Below the pieces are notes generated by a model. That model made no database searches, was not told where the DNA came from, and saw only the letters and a program-made list of their open reading frames with translations. A stretch of DNA of 64,000 bases from Halobacteriales archaeon QS_4_69_31 (lineage in GTDB: Archaea > Halobacteriota > Halobacteria > Halobacteriales > Haloarculaceae). Every line of letters starts with the position of its first letter. The stretch's first letter is position 1. Shown one piece after another: positions 34,664 through 43,124 of this stretch. Where the stretch lies: positions 112,707-176,706 of the forward strand of contig PXRP01000037.1 of the NCBI GenBank assembly GCA_003021655.1. The letters are read 5' to 3'. Made by a program: the position numbers and the translations under genes.

Positions 34664-34788
34664 GTCAATCCCCGACAGTCCGTGGGTCGTCAGTCTCCGG
34701 GAATCCGTGGACTATCAGTTCCCGACAGTTCGTCAGCCGCCACTCCCCGATAGTCCGTCAGCCGTCAGTCCTCGACGGTCCGACTCCC
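34664..34788. repeat. 25-bp tandem repeat, five copies, starting inside the rqcH 3' end
   Basis: Units are 34664-34688, 34689-34713, 34714-34738, 34739-34763 and 34764-34788. The last contains the rqcH stop and final codons (minus strand). The common core is GTC(A/G)TC-N5-CCGA-N6-CCGT with drift between copies. Four untranslated copies extend downstream of the gene. Confidence 0.8.
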
Positions 34789-36924
34789 GCCGGGCGGGAG
34801 GAACTCCTGGATCAGGTCGGGGCTGGCGACCTTCCGGACGAACGTCTCGTCGCGGAACCGTTCCTTGAACTCGCGGTAGAGCCGCTTGGCGATGTCGTTT
34901 TGTGCGTACCGGCCGGGTTCGACCTCGATGGTGGTCTCTGCCTGCTTGGCGACGGGGGCGGGCGGGCCGCCCAGGACGCGGGTCTCGGGTTCGCAGGCGA
35001 TGCCGACGGCCACCCCCACCTCAGTGTTGCGGTGGTAGGTGCGGTCGCCCCGGACCGCGAACCCACCCTTTTCGAGGTACTCGCCGCTCTCGGGGGTCTT
35101 GGTCACCTGGTCGGGCGCTACCTCGTAGACGTCGGCGGCGTACCGGCCGTCCTTCCAGACCGACGAGTACGAGACCGCGAACTGCGCGGCCTCCTCGACG
35201 CTCCGCTCGGGGATCTCGATGGACTCGTCGTAGGATTCGCTGGGGCCGGTCGCCTTGAGAACCGTCGCGGGGCCGCCGTGGGCCTGCGTGTGGAAAAAGC
35301 GGTCCCCGCGGTCCATGTACTTCTCGACGATGGCCTCGTTCCCGTCGGCGTCCCGCCCGCCGATGACGAGGAAGCCGTCGCTCGTGTGGAACCAGCGGAA
35401 CTGCTCGTACCACTCCTCCGAGGAGCGGACCGGGACCGACTCGCGGGTCAGCCAGTCGACTTCCGCCTCCTCTTCTTGCTCGTCTTCCTCGTCGGGGCCG
35501 CCGGCCTCCCACTGTTCGCGGCGGCGCTGGACGGCCGCCAGTTCAGCGCGGGTCTCCTCGATGGCCTCCTGTGCGCCCGCCTTCTTCTCCTCGATGCGCT
35601 TGGCCTCCCGGTAGAGCCGGTCGGCGTTCTTCTCGACGCCGTCCTCGACGGCGACGGTCACGTCGTGGTCGTCGAGCGCGACCGTCACCGTCCCCTCGCT
35701 GCCGTCGACGCCGACGATGGCCTCTGCGGCGTCGATGCCCCGCTCTTTGCCCGTCTCGAAGCGGTCCGCGATGTCGTCCCACCCGTGGCCGGCCCCACGG
35801 GCCTCCCGGACGGTCGAGATGACCTCGTCGACCAGGTCGTAGTTGGCGTACAGCGCCTCGGCCTTCTCGCGCTCGGCCGCGGCCTGCTGTTCGAACTCCT
35901 CGATGGCGCCCTCCTGCTGGGCGATGATCCGCTCTTTGGTCTCGATCTGGGACTCGAAATCCGGCCGCTCTCTGACGTCTGACCCTTCCCCATCGTCGGC
36001 CTCGTCGCTGGCGAACGTGAAGTAGTCGTCGAGCGCCGCGGGGAACGAGTCGAACGGCTCGCTGTGGCGGTGGTCGTACTCCGCCAGCGCGACCGGCGTC
36101 ACGTCGACGCGACGCCCAGGGGGACCGTCCCCGTCCTCGGACAGGTCGCGCGCCGCCTCATCCGGGTCGCCGTCCTCGTAGTAGACGCGTGGGTCGAGGT
36201 CGCCCGCCGAGAGCCGGTCGGCCAGTCGCTCGACGGCGCCGTACAGCGCTGCGAGCTGGTCGTCTGTCACCGCCTCGATGGCGACGTTGTAGTCGACGCC
36301 CGCCCGGGTACAGAGTTCCTCGCCGTACAGGCCCCCGAAGTTGAGTTGCGTGGCCAGCGTCCGCACGACGTCGGCGTCGGACTGGCGCATCCGGGCCTCG
36401 AACCCCGCGAAGTCGACCGTGAGAGGGTTGAACCGCGCCGAGGGGAACTCGTATGGCGTGCCCGGCGCGACCGTCCGGGACTTGAGCCGGACGGTTTCGA
36501 GACAGTCGACGACCTCGCCGGTCGCGTCCAGCACCGCGACGTTGCCGTCGCCGAACAGTTCCGCGACCACGGTCGTTCGCTCCTCGTCGCGTTCGAAGGT
36601 GAGTTCGAGGATGCGGTCGAACTCGAACTGCTCCACCGAGCGGAGTTCGGCCCCGCGCAGCCGGTTTCTGAGCATCATCGCGAAGTTGGGCGGCCGCTCG
36701 GGCGCCTCCGGGAGGTGGTCGGGGTCGACCACCGAGAGCCACTTCTCGGCGCCGACCTCGACGAGCAACTCCACGCGCCCGTGGTCGTAGTGGCGCATCC
36801 GGAACCGCAACAGGTCCCGCTCGGGATAGAGGTAGACCTTGTCGACGGCCGCGCCCTCGTAGGCGGCGAGTTCCCCCTCCAGGGCGGCCAGGTCGACGCT
36901 CGTGAGTTCCCGCTTCCTGTCCAT
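34765..36924 (-). CDS. rqcH: Ribosome quality-control protein RqcH (NFACT family)
   Basis: A 719-residue archaeal homologue of Rqc2/RqcH. It binds split 60S/50S-type subunits with stalled peptidyl-tRNA and recruits Ala-tRNA for tailing. The N-terminal NFACT-N domain starts TSVDLAALEGELAAYEGAAVDKVYLY. A long charged coiled coil lies at about 315-375 and 455-485. The NFACT-R domain (about 500-620) has WFHTSDGFLVIGGRDADGNE and RGDRFFHTQAHGGPATVLK. The C-terminal region ends PDLIQEFLPPGGSRTVED. Length and all domains are normal. Confidence 0.92.
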   Translation of the reverse strand: MDRKRELTSVDLAALEGELAAYEGAAVDKVYLYPERDLLRFRMRHYDHGRVELLVEVGAEKWLSVVDPDHLPEAPERPPNFAMMLRNRLRGAELRSVEQFEFDRILELTFERDEERTTVVAELFGDGNVAVLDATGEVVDCLETVRLKSRTVAPGTPYEFPSARFNPLTVDFAGFEARMRQSDADVVRTLATQLNFGGLYGEELCTRAGVDYNVAIEAVTDDQLAALYGAVERLADRLSAGDLDPRVYYEDGDPDEAARDLSEDGDGPPGRRVDVTPVALAEYDHRHSEPFDSFPAALDDYFTFASDEADDGEGSDVRERPDFESQIETKERIIAQQEGAIEEFEQQAAAEREKAEALYANYDLVDEVISTVREARGAGHGWDDIADRFETGKERGIDAAEAIVGVDGSEGTVTVALDDHDVTVAVEDGVEKNADRLYREAKRIEEKKAGAQEAIEETRAELAAVQRRREQWEAGGPDEEDEQEEEAEVDWLTRESVPVRSSEEWYEQFRWFHTSDGFLVIGGRDADGNEAIVEKYMDRGDRFFHTQAHGGPATVLKATGPSESYDESIEIPERSVEEAAQFAVSYSSVWKDGRYAADVYEVAPDQVTKTPESGEYLEKGGFAVRGDRTYHRNTEVGVAVGIACEPETRVLGGPPAPVAKQAETTIEVEPGRYAQNDIAKRLYREFKERFRDETFVRKVASPDLIQEFLPPGGSRTVED

Positions 36925-37237
36925 ACCTCACTGTCCGCGCTCGGGTGGAAATGCCTATCGAACCGTCTTTTCCGGGGGTCCCTCGACCACTTCGGCACGG
37001 CCAGGAACGGTATGGTACTACACCACAACCCGGGAGAACTGATATATAGACCACCCGTCAACAGTTCGGCGTCCGCTCGGTCCCAGAGCCCCGCTCGTGG
37101 GACCGACACGCGACGCGCCACACTGGCTACTGGCGGCCCGGATCGTCCGCTGGCTGGCCTGGACGGCTACCCGATCACCACCCGTCGCCCGCTGACTGCC
37201 CTGAAACGACAGACGACCGACACACAGCACCCGACGC
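36925..37237. other. divergent intergenic region between rqcH and the ABC pair
   Basis: 313 bp with the promoters of two divergent units. GATATATAG (37041-37049) is the only strong AT element; it could drive the ABC operon with a leader of about 165 nt. No other gene is seen. Confidence 0.5.
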
Positions 37238-39112
37238 ATGTCACAGCGAACCCAGCATCCGATTGCTCAGATCGTAGGCACATATGCACGCCCCTATGCC
37301 AGTCGATTTAGTGCCGGCATCTTCCTGCAACTACTGGCGCGGATCCCCCAGCGCGTCCCTGCCCTGGTCATCGGCGTCGCGGTCGACGCGTTGCTGATCG
37401 GGTCGGCGGCGTACACGCTGCCGCTGGTCCCCGACGCCTGGATCCCGACCGGACAGACCGCCCAGTTCTGGTTCACCGTCGGCCTCCTCGCGCTGGCCGT
37501 GTCGCTCCGGGGCGGCCTCGACTGGCTCTCCGCGCTGCTTACCTTCGGGGCGACTGTCGACACCATACACGACGTTCGCATCGCGACCTACGACGCCGTG
37601 CTGGGCCTGGAGATGGGCTACTTCGACGACACCGGCTCCGGGAGCGTGATGAGCGTCCTCAACAACGACGTCAACAACCTCAGGAACCTCTCGGGTGCGC
37701 TCACACGGGCGATCATGTTCGGCGGCCAGGTCGTCGTCGCGTACGCGTTCATGCTGCTGTTGAACTGGCAGCTCGCGCTGGCGGTCGGTCTCTTTCCTGT
37801 CGTGCTGGCGGGCGGTGGCCGGATCTACTCGCGGTTGCTCGAACAGCGGTACACGAGGGTCCGCGAGCAGGTCGGCTCCGTCAACGACCGCCTCGGCGAC
37901 GCGATCGACGGCATCAGCACGGTCAAGGCCTTCACCAAGGAAGCACACGAATCCCGGCGGCTCGCCGCCCACTCCCGTGAGTACCTGAAAGCCAACTGGT
38001 CGACGGTCCGACTCCGGGTCGGGTTCGACGGGTTCAGCTGGTCGCTGTCGAACCTCACCCACGCCGGGTTGCTCCTGTTCGGTGGCTTCTGGGTCCTCAA
38101 CGGCCCGCCACTGTTTTTCACCCGGGAGCTGACCGCCGGGACGCTGTTCACGTTCCTGATGTACACGAAGTCGTTTCTCGCGCCGGTCCGGGCCATGTCG
38201 ACCGATGTGATCGACGCCTACGAGAACGGCCACGCCTCGGCGAAGCGAGTGTACGACACCCTGACCGAGACGCGGACGGTCGACGCCGACGACGGGCCGG
38301 ACATCGCGGTCACGGACGGCCACGTCGCCTACGAGGACGTCACCTTCAGCTACACCGGCGACGGCGAGACCATCTCGGGCGTCTCCTTCGACGCCCGGCC
38401 GGGCGAACTCGTCGGCGTCGTCGGGTCGACGGGGGCCGGCAAGTCGACGCTGCTGAAACTGCTCTTCCGGTTTTACGACCCGGATTCAGGGACGATCCGC
38501 ATCGACGGCCGGGCGATCCAGTCCCACAGCATCCGGAGCGTCCGCGATGCGATCGGCTTCGTCAGCCAGGACCCCTTTCTCTTCGACGGGACGGTCCGGG
38601 AGAACGTCGCCTACGCCGAACCCGGCGCCGACCACGAGCGGATCGTCCGCGCCGCCAAGCTCGCGGGCGCCCACGAGTTCATCACCGACCTGGATGCCGG
38701 GTACGACACCGAAGTCGGTGAACGCGGTGTGTTGCTCTCGGGCGGCCAGCGCCAGCGGATCGCCATCGCGCGGGCGATCCTCCACGACCCCGACATTCTC
38801 GTCTTCGACGAGGCGACCAGCCACGTCGACAACGAGACCGAGATCCGGATCAAGGAGAGTTTCGACTCGCTTGCGGCCGACCACACGACCTTCGTCATCG
38901 CACACCGCCTCTCGACCGTCCGGGACGCCGACCGGATTCTCGTCCTCGACGACGGCGAACTCGTCGAGGAAGGGACCCACGAAGGGCTCCTCGACCGGGA
39001 CGGTATCTACGCGGACCTCTGGCGGGTCCAGGTCGGCGAGTTCGACGCCGTCTCGGAGTCGTTCGTCGCCGACGGTGGCGCTCGCGAGTCCGGTCGGGAG
39101 GTGGGCCGATGA
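37238..39112 (+). CDS. ABC exporter half-transporter (membrane + ATPase), subunit 1
   Basis: A 624-residue type IV ABC exporter half: six transmembrane helices in about residues 20-330, then a nucleotide-binding domain. The NBD has Walker A GSTGAGKSTLLKLL, the Q-loop in GFVSQDPFLFDG, the signature LSGGQRQRIAIARAI, Walker B ILVFDEATSHVD with the catalytic Glu, and the switch His in VIAHRLSTV. The four bases ATGA are shared with the next gene, so both are translated together and probably form a heterodimer exporting lipids or drugs. The substrate is unknown. A 66-bp stretch is identical to the partner gene. Confidence 0.92.
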   Translation: MSQRTQHPIAQIVGTYARPYASRFSAGIFLQLLARIPQRVPALVIGVAVDALLIGSAAYTLPLVPDAWIPTGQTAQFWFTVGLLALAVSLRGGLDWLSALLTFGATVDTIHDVRIATYDAVLGLEMGYFDDTGSGSVMSVLNNDVNNLRNLSGALTRAIMFGGQVVVAYAFMLLLNWQLALAVGLFPVVLAGGGRIYSRLLEQRYTRVREQVGSVNDRLGDAIDGISTVKAFTKEAHESRRLAAHSREYLKANWSTVRLRVGFDGFSWSLSNLTHAGLLLFGGFWVLNGPPLFFTRELTAGTLFTFLMYTKSFLAPVRAMSTDVIDAYENGHASAKRVYDTLTETRTVDADDGPDIAVTDGHVAYEDVTFSYTGDGETISGVSFDARPGELVGVVGSTGAGKSTLLKLLFRFYDPDSGTIRIDGRAIQSHSIRSVRDAIGFVSQDPFLFDGTVRENVAYAEPGADHERIVRAAKLAGAHEFITDLDAGYDTEVGERGVLLSGGQRQRIAIARAILHDPDILVFDEATSHVDNETEIRIKESFDSLAADHTTFVIAHRLSTVRDADRILVLDDGELVEEGTHEGLLDRDGIYADLWRVQVGEFDAVSESFVADGGARESGREVGR

Positions 39113-40962
39113 GCGACGCGACGACCATCGCCGACCAGGCCGACGCGGAGTATCCACTGGTGCACCTGCTGCGGGGAGTCGGCCGTGACTCGGCGCCGTA
39201 CGCCGCGCTCGGCATCCTCGGCCACACGCTCGCCAACAGTATCGGGCAGATGAACGCGTTACTCGTCGGGCTGGCCTTCGACTCGGTCTTCGGGTCCAAG
39301 CGGTTCTCGCTGCCGGGCCTGCCCCAGTCGCTGGTCCCCGCCGGCACCGAGGGGCTGCTGTGGTTCGTCTTCGGCCTGCTGGTCGCAGTCAAGGCGGTCG
39401 ACGTCGCCAGTGCGCTGGTCGCGCAGTGGTCGCTCGGTGTTGCTGCCCAGCGCATCCAGCACGACATCCGAGTCGCCGGGTTCGACGCCGCACAGCGGCT
39501 CGAACTCGGCTTCTTCGACAGCGAGGCGACCGGCGACATCATGAGCGTCCTCAACAACGACGTCAACACCCTGGAGACCTTCTTCGAGAACGACCTCGAA
39601 CAGGCGGTGTACTCGGTCGTAAATCTCGTCAGCGTAGTCGCGTTCATGGCCTACGTGAACTGGCAGTTGACGCTGGTCTTGCTCGGGTTCGTCCCGGTCG
39701 TGGTCGGTGCCAATGGCTGGCTGGCCAAACTGTTCGAGACGGCACACGGCCGCGCCCGGCAGGCGGAGGGGGCGCTCAACGCCAGACTGGAGACGAGTCT
39801 CAGCGGGATCAGCGTGGTCAAGGCGTTCACCGGCGAGGCCCACGAGTCCGAGCGGACGGCCGCGGCCTCCCGCGAGCACCGCGATGCGAGCTACGACGTC
39901 ATGCGGATCGCCGCCCGCCGCTGGCCGGTGAACTCCCTGATCGCCGGCGGCTGGATGGTCGCGTCGTTCGTCGGCGGGTACTGGGTACTCAACGGGCCGC
40001 CGCTGTTCTTCACCGTTCCGCTGTCGGGCGGTGCCCTGCTGACCTTCCTGCTGTACACCCGGGGCCTCAACGGCCCGCTGGGTGCCATCACCGGCGTCGT
40101 CGGTTACTACAAGGGCGCGGAGGCCGCTGCCGAGCGCGTCGTCGGCCTCCAGCAAAGCGAGTGGCGGGTCGACGACGACCCCGACGACGCGGTCGAACTC
40201 GACGCCATCGAGGGCCGCGTCGAGTACGACGACGTGTCCTTCGCGTACCCCGGGACCGACGAGCCAGTCGTCGACAGCGTCTCCCTCACCGTCGAAGCCG
40301 GCGAGACGGTCGGCTTCGTCGGCCAGACCGGTGCGGGCAAGTCGACGCTCGTGAAGCTGTTGATGCGGTTCTACCGCCCTGACTCTGGAACGATCAGCGT
40401 CGACGGCCACGACATCGCCACGATCACCCGCAAGAGCCTCCGGTCACAGATCGGCTACGTCGACCAAGACCCGTTCCTCTTCGACGGCACCGGCCGGGAG
40501 AACATCGCCTACGGTGGCGAGGACCCCCCTGACGAGGATATCGTGAACGCGGCGCGGGAAGCGAGCGCACACGAGTTCATCACCGGGCTCGAAGACGGAT
40601 ACGACACCGAGGTCGGCGAACGGGGCGTCAGACTCTCGGGCGGGCAGCGCCAGCGGATCGCCATCGCACGCGCCATCGTCGACGACCCGCCGGTCTTGGT
40701 CTTCGACGAGGCGACCAGCCACGTCGACAACGAGACCGAGGTCCTGATCCAGCGGGCACTGGACCGGCTGACCGAAGACCGGACGACGTTCGTCATCGCA
40801 CACCGCCTCTCGACCGTCCGGGACGCCGACCGGATTCTCGTCCTCGACGACGGCCGGGTCGTCGAGCAGGGCGACCACGAGACGCTGGTCGACCGTGGAG
40901 GGACCTACGCCGACCTCTGGAACGTCCAGGTCGGCGAGGTGGGCGCCGATGAATCGCTGTAG
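39109..40962 (+). CDS. ABC exporter half-transporter (membrane + ATPase), subunit 2
   Basis: A 617-residue partner of the previous gene with the same layout: six helices then the NBD with GQTGAGKSTLVKLL, GYVDQDPFLFDG, LSGGQRQRIAIARAI, VLVFDEATSHVD and VIAHRLSTV. Both NBDs have intact catalytic residues, unlike many heterodimers with one degenerate site. The ATG overlaps the TGA of the upstream gene. The product lacks any N-terminal signal. Confidence 0.92.
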   Translation: MSDATTIADQADAEYPLVHLLRGVGRDSAPYAALGILGHTLANSIGQMNALLVGLAFDSVFGSKRFSLPGLPQSLVPAGTEGLLWFVFGLLVAVKAVDVASALVAQWSLGVAAQRIQHDIRVAGFDAAQRLELGFFDSEATGDIMSVLNNDVNTLETFFENDLEQAVYSVVNLVSVVAFMAYVNWQLTLVLLGFVPVVVGANGWLAKLFETAHGRARQAEGALNARLETSLSGISVVKAFTGEAHESERTAAASREHRDASYDVMRIAARRWPVNSLIAGGWMVASFVGGYWVLNGPPLFFTVPLSGGALLTFLLYTRGLNGPLGAITGVVGYYKGAEAAAERVVGLQQSEWRVDDDPDDAVELDAIEGRVEYDDVSFAYPGTDEPVVDSVSLTVEAGETVGFVGQTGAGKSTLVKLLMRFYRPDSGTISVDGHDIATITRKSLRSQIGYVDQDPFLFDGTGRENIAYGGEDPPDEDIVNAAREASAHEFITGLEDGYDTEVGERGVRLSGGQRQRIAIARAIVDDPPVLVFDEATSHVDNETEVLIQRALDRLTEDRTTFVIAHRLSTVRDADRILVLDDGRVVEQGDHETLVDRGGTYADLWNVQVGEVGADESL

Positions 40963-41291
40963 CGCGTCGACTCCAACCCCCGCAACGAGGGCCCAAACGG
41001 GAAATCGACGAGGTTCGGTCTGCCCCGGTATTCCCTGACCGGGACGAGACACGGTCTTCGCGTGCGCCGAGGACGGAATGAGCGGGACCACGGCGTCGAG
41101 GAGTTGACGGTCACAGGGACGGGTGAGCCGACAGCGTCCGGGACGGGGAAGTCGACGGTGTCCGGGACACAGGAGTCGACGGTGTCCGGAGCCCAGGACC
41201 CTCGACGACGTGCACATCGACGCCGACCACCGTGAAGTCCCGTCACCGGTTGGGGGACGCGAGGCGGTAGTAGCGTCGCTCGTCGCGGGGG
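40963..41291. other. intergenic region with 24-bp repeats
   Basis: 329 bp between the ABC operon and the convergent MBL gene. It contains the degenerate 24-bp array 41110-41207. No gene or clear terminator is seen. Confidence 0.5.
41110..41207. repeat. 24-bp tandem repeat, about four copies
   Basis: Units 41110-41133, 41134-41157 and 41158-41181, then a drifting fourth to 41207. The core is GTCCGGGAC-N5-(G/A)AGTCGACG. Confidence 0.75.
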
Positions 41292-41981
41292 TTACAGCCG
41301 CGCCGAACAGTCCAGGAGCGCCCGGCGACCGTCGGTCGTGATCGGGTCGCCGTGGGCCATCGCCGCCACCTCGAACGGCGGCACGCGCCGGGCGAGGTCG
41401 CGGATGCTCTCGTGGACGCCCCGCATGTCGTAGGAGTCGAGCCAGAACGGCGGCGTCAGCCGGCCGCCGTTCTCCCAGACGAGGTCACCGAGGAAGGCGG
41501 CGCCCGACTCGTGGAGGTAGACCATGTGTCCGGGGTTGTGCCCCGGGGTGTGGTAGGCCGTGAACGCGCCGATCTCGTCGCCGTCTTCGACGTCGGTGAG
41601 CGTGGTCCCCTCGGGGACCGGGAAGAGCCGTCGCACGAACATGTGGAACAGGCCCTTGTGGTGGCGGCGCTTCGGGTCGGTGTCCCCGCGGGCGATAGCG
41701 GCGTCGGTGGTGCCCATGTAGACCGGCCCGCGCCAGTCGGCCGGGAGGCCCCGAAGTCCGCCCGAGTGGTCCAGATCGAAGTGCGTGACGAGCACGCGGT
41801 CCAGGTCGCCGACGGCGTAGCCGGCGTCGGCCATCTCCGAGCGGAGGGACGGCCGGTTCCAGGGCAGTCCCGGGTCGACGAGCGTCAACTCGCCGTCGTC
41901 TGTCAGGTAGCCGTTCGTCGCGAACGGCGGGACCAGCCCGAGGTCCAGCAGCCAGACGCCGTCGGTCAGTCGTCGCGCCAC
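41292..41981 (-). CDS. MBL-fold metallo-hydrolase
   Basis: A 229-residue metallo-beta-lactamase fold hydrolase. The metal motif THFDLDHSGG (HxDxDH variant) lies at about residues 67-76, TPGHNPGHMVYL carries the next His, GAAFLGDLVWEN holds the bridging Asp, and AMAHGDPI the last His. The family includes glyoxalase II-like and lactonase-like enzymes; the substrate is unknown. The GTG at 41981 is chosen because a GTTTTGG element lies about 29 bp upstream; an in-frame TTG at 42008 would add nine residues. Confidence 0.85.
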   Translation of the reverse strand: MARRLTDGVWLLDLGLVPPFATNGYLTDDGELTLVDPGLPWNRPSLRSEMADAGYAVGDLDRVLVTHFDLDHSGGLRGLPADWRGPVYMGTTDAAIARGDTDPKRRHHKGLFHMFVRRLFPVPEGTTLTDVEDGDEIGAFTAYHTPGHNPGHMVYLHESGAAFLGDLVWENGGRLTPPFWLDSYDMRGVHESIRDLARRVPPFEVAAMAHGDPITTDGRRALLDCSARL

Positions 41982-42116
41982 GCTCCGAGATTGGTGCTGA
42001 GTCCCCAAAACGCTACTGTCCGTCGATCAGCCCGACCCTCGTCGGGCGAGTCGGTCACTCAATCGGTTCTTTGACACTCCCCAAGACACTCACCGGGGAG
42101 GGGTGTAGAGACGGCC

Positions 42117-43058
42117 ATGAACAACCGTCTCGCACTCGCAATCGTCTCGGTCGCGCTCCTGGGCGCGCTGGCCGGCTGTTCGGCCGCCGGGTTGCTCTCG
42201 ATGGAGCCGGTCGACGACGAGCAACTGGCCGACAGCGCCAGCCGCTCGGTCGAGAACGCGTCCGTCAACCCGGTCGCACAGGGGGGGGAGGTGGCCCGCC
42301 GGGCGATCGAGAACGGCTCCACCACGGTCGTCGCGGACAGTCCGCCGGTCCGGACCGGCCTGCCGTACCGCCACGACGGCCGGTTATACAACCTCTCGCG
42401 GTCGGTCCTCGGAACCGAACCCGGGTACCGGACCGCCGTCGAGATCGACTACAACGCCTCGACGGTCGAGGGGACCGTCGTCGACTACGACGACTTGCCG
42501 GCCGTCGACAGGCGGGCACTCGCGCCGCTCCTGGACCGCCAGCGGCGCACCCTCGAACCGGGATACGACTTCGGACTCCCGGCCACCTACACCGAGAGTG
42601 AGGCCGAGGCGTCCGTTCTCGTCACCGACCAGGAGGTCGACGCGGTCAGATACGAGGGCGAGGTCTACCCGGTCAACGCCGACGGCCCCGAGTCGGTCAC
42701 CCTCGAGGTCTACCGCTACGAGGCGACGCCCGTCGCCGACAGTCCGGAAGCGTACGCCGAGGACCTGAAGGCGACATACGCGTTCACGCTCTCGGGGCTG
42801 TCAGACGCCGAGAGTGACGTCGTCGCGGAGGCCATCAGCGACACCTACTACGCCGAGGACGACGACGACGAGGCGTTCGCGTCGCTCGTCGAGCGGTTCC
42901 GCGCACACGACCCGGTCGTCTCCCGGGAGCGCACCGGCAAGTGGGTCGTCCGCTACGACGGGCAACTCTACTGGGCCGAGATGGACTACTGGGGGTTCGT
43001 CTCCGAGACGCCGGACGCGTCGGTCACCGAGCCAGAGGCGACGCCCCCGCCGGAGTGA
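42117..43058 (+). CDS. secreted lipoprotein, function unknown
   Basis: A 313-residue exported protein. The signal peptide has a short charged start, a hydrophobic core and the lipobox LAGC (Cys20 to be lipidated). The mature part is acidic and contains a repeated theme: DGRLYNLS (about 82) and EVYPVNADGPESVTLEVYRYEATP (about 182-205), then a helical region (about 210-265), and finally VVRYDGQLYWAEMDYWGFVSE. It ends with a Thr/Pro/Glu-rich tail. I recognise no family. It is divergent from the MBL gene. Confidence 0.7.
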   Translation: MNNRLALAIVSVALLGALAGCSAAGLLSMEPVDDEQLADSASRSVENASVNPVAQGGEVARRAIENGSTTVVADSPPVRTGLPYRHDGRLYNLSRSVLGTEPGYRTAVEIDYNASTVEGTVVDYDDLPAVDRRALAPLLDRQRRTLEPGYDFGLPATYTESEAEASVLVTDQEVDAVRYEGEVYPVNADGPESVTLEVYRYEATPVADSPEAYAEDLKATYAFTLSGLSDAESDVVAEAISDTYYAEDDDDEAFASLVERFRAHDPVVSRERTGKWVVRYDGQLYWAEMDYWGFVSETPDASVTEPEATPPPE

Positions 43059-43124
43059 ACTCCCGACCGCTGACCGCTTACAGCGGTAGCAACACGGAAG
43101 CCGACGTCGTCGGCCGGCAGGTGC

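Noticed and set aside
34664..34788. Considered whether the regular 25-bp array might be a small CRISPR array.
   Set aside because: Units are directly adjacent with no spacers, they drift, and one lies in coding sequence. No cas genes are present.
38400..40860. Checked both ABC ATPase domains for one degenerate site, common in heterodimeric exporters.
   Set aside because: Walker A, signature, catalytic Glu and switch His are intact in both.
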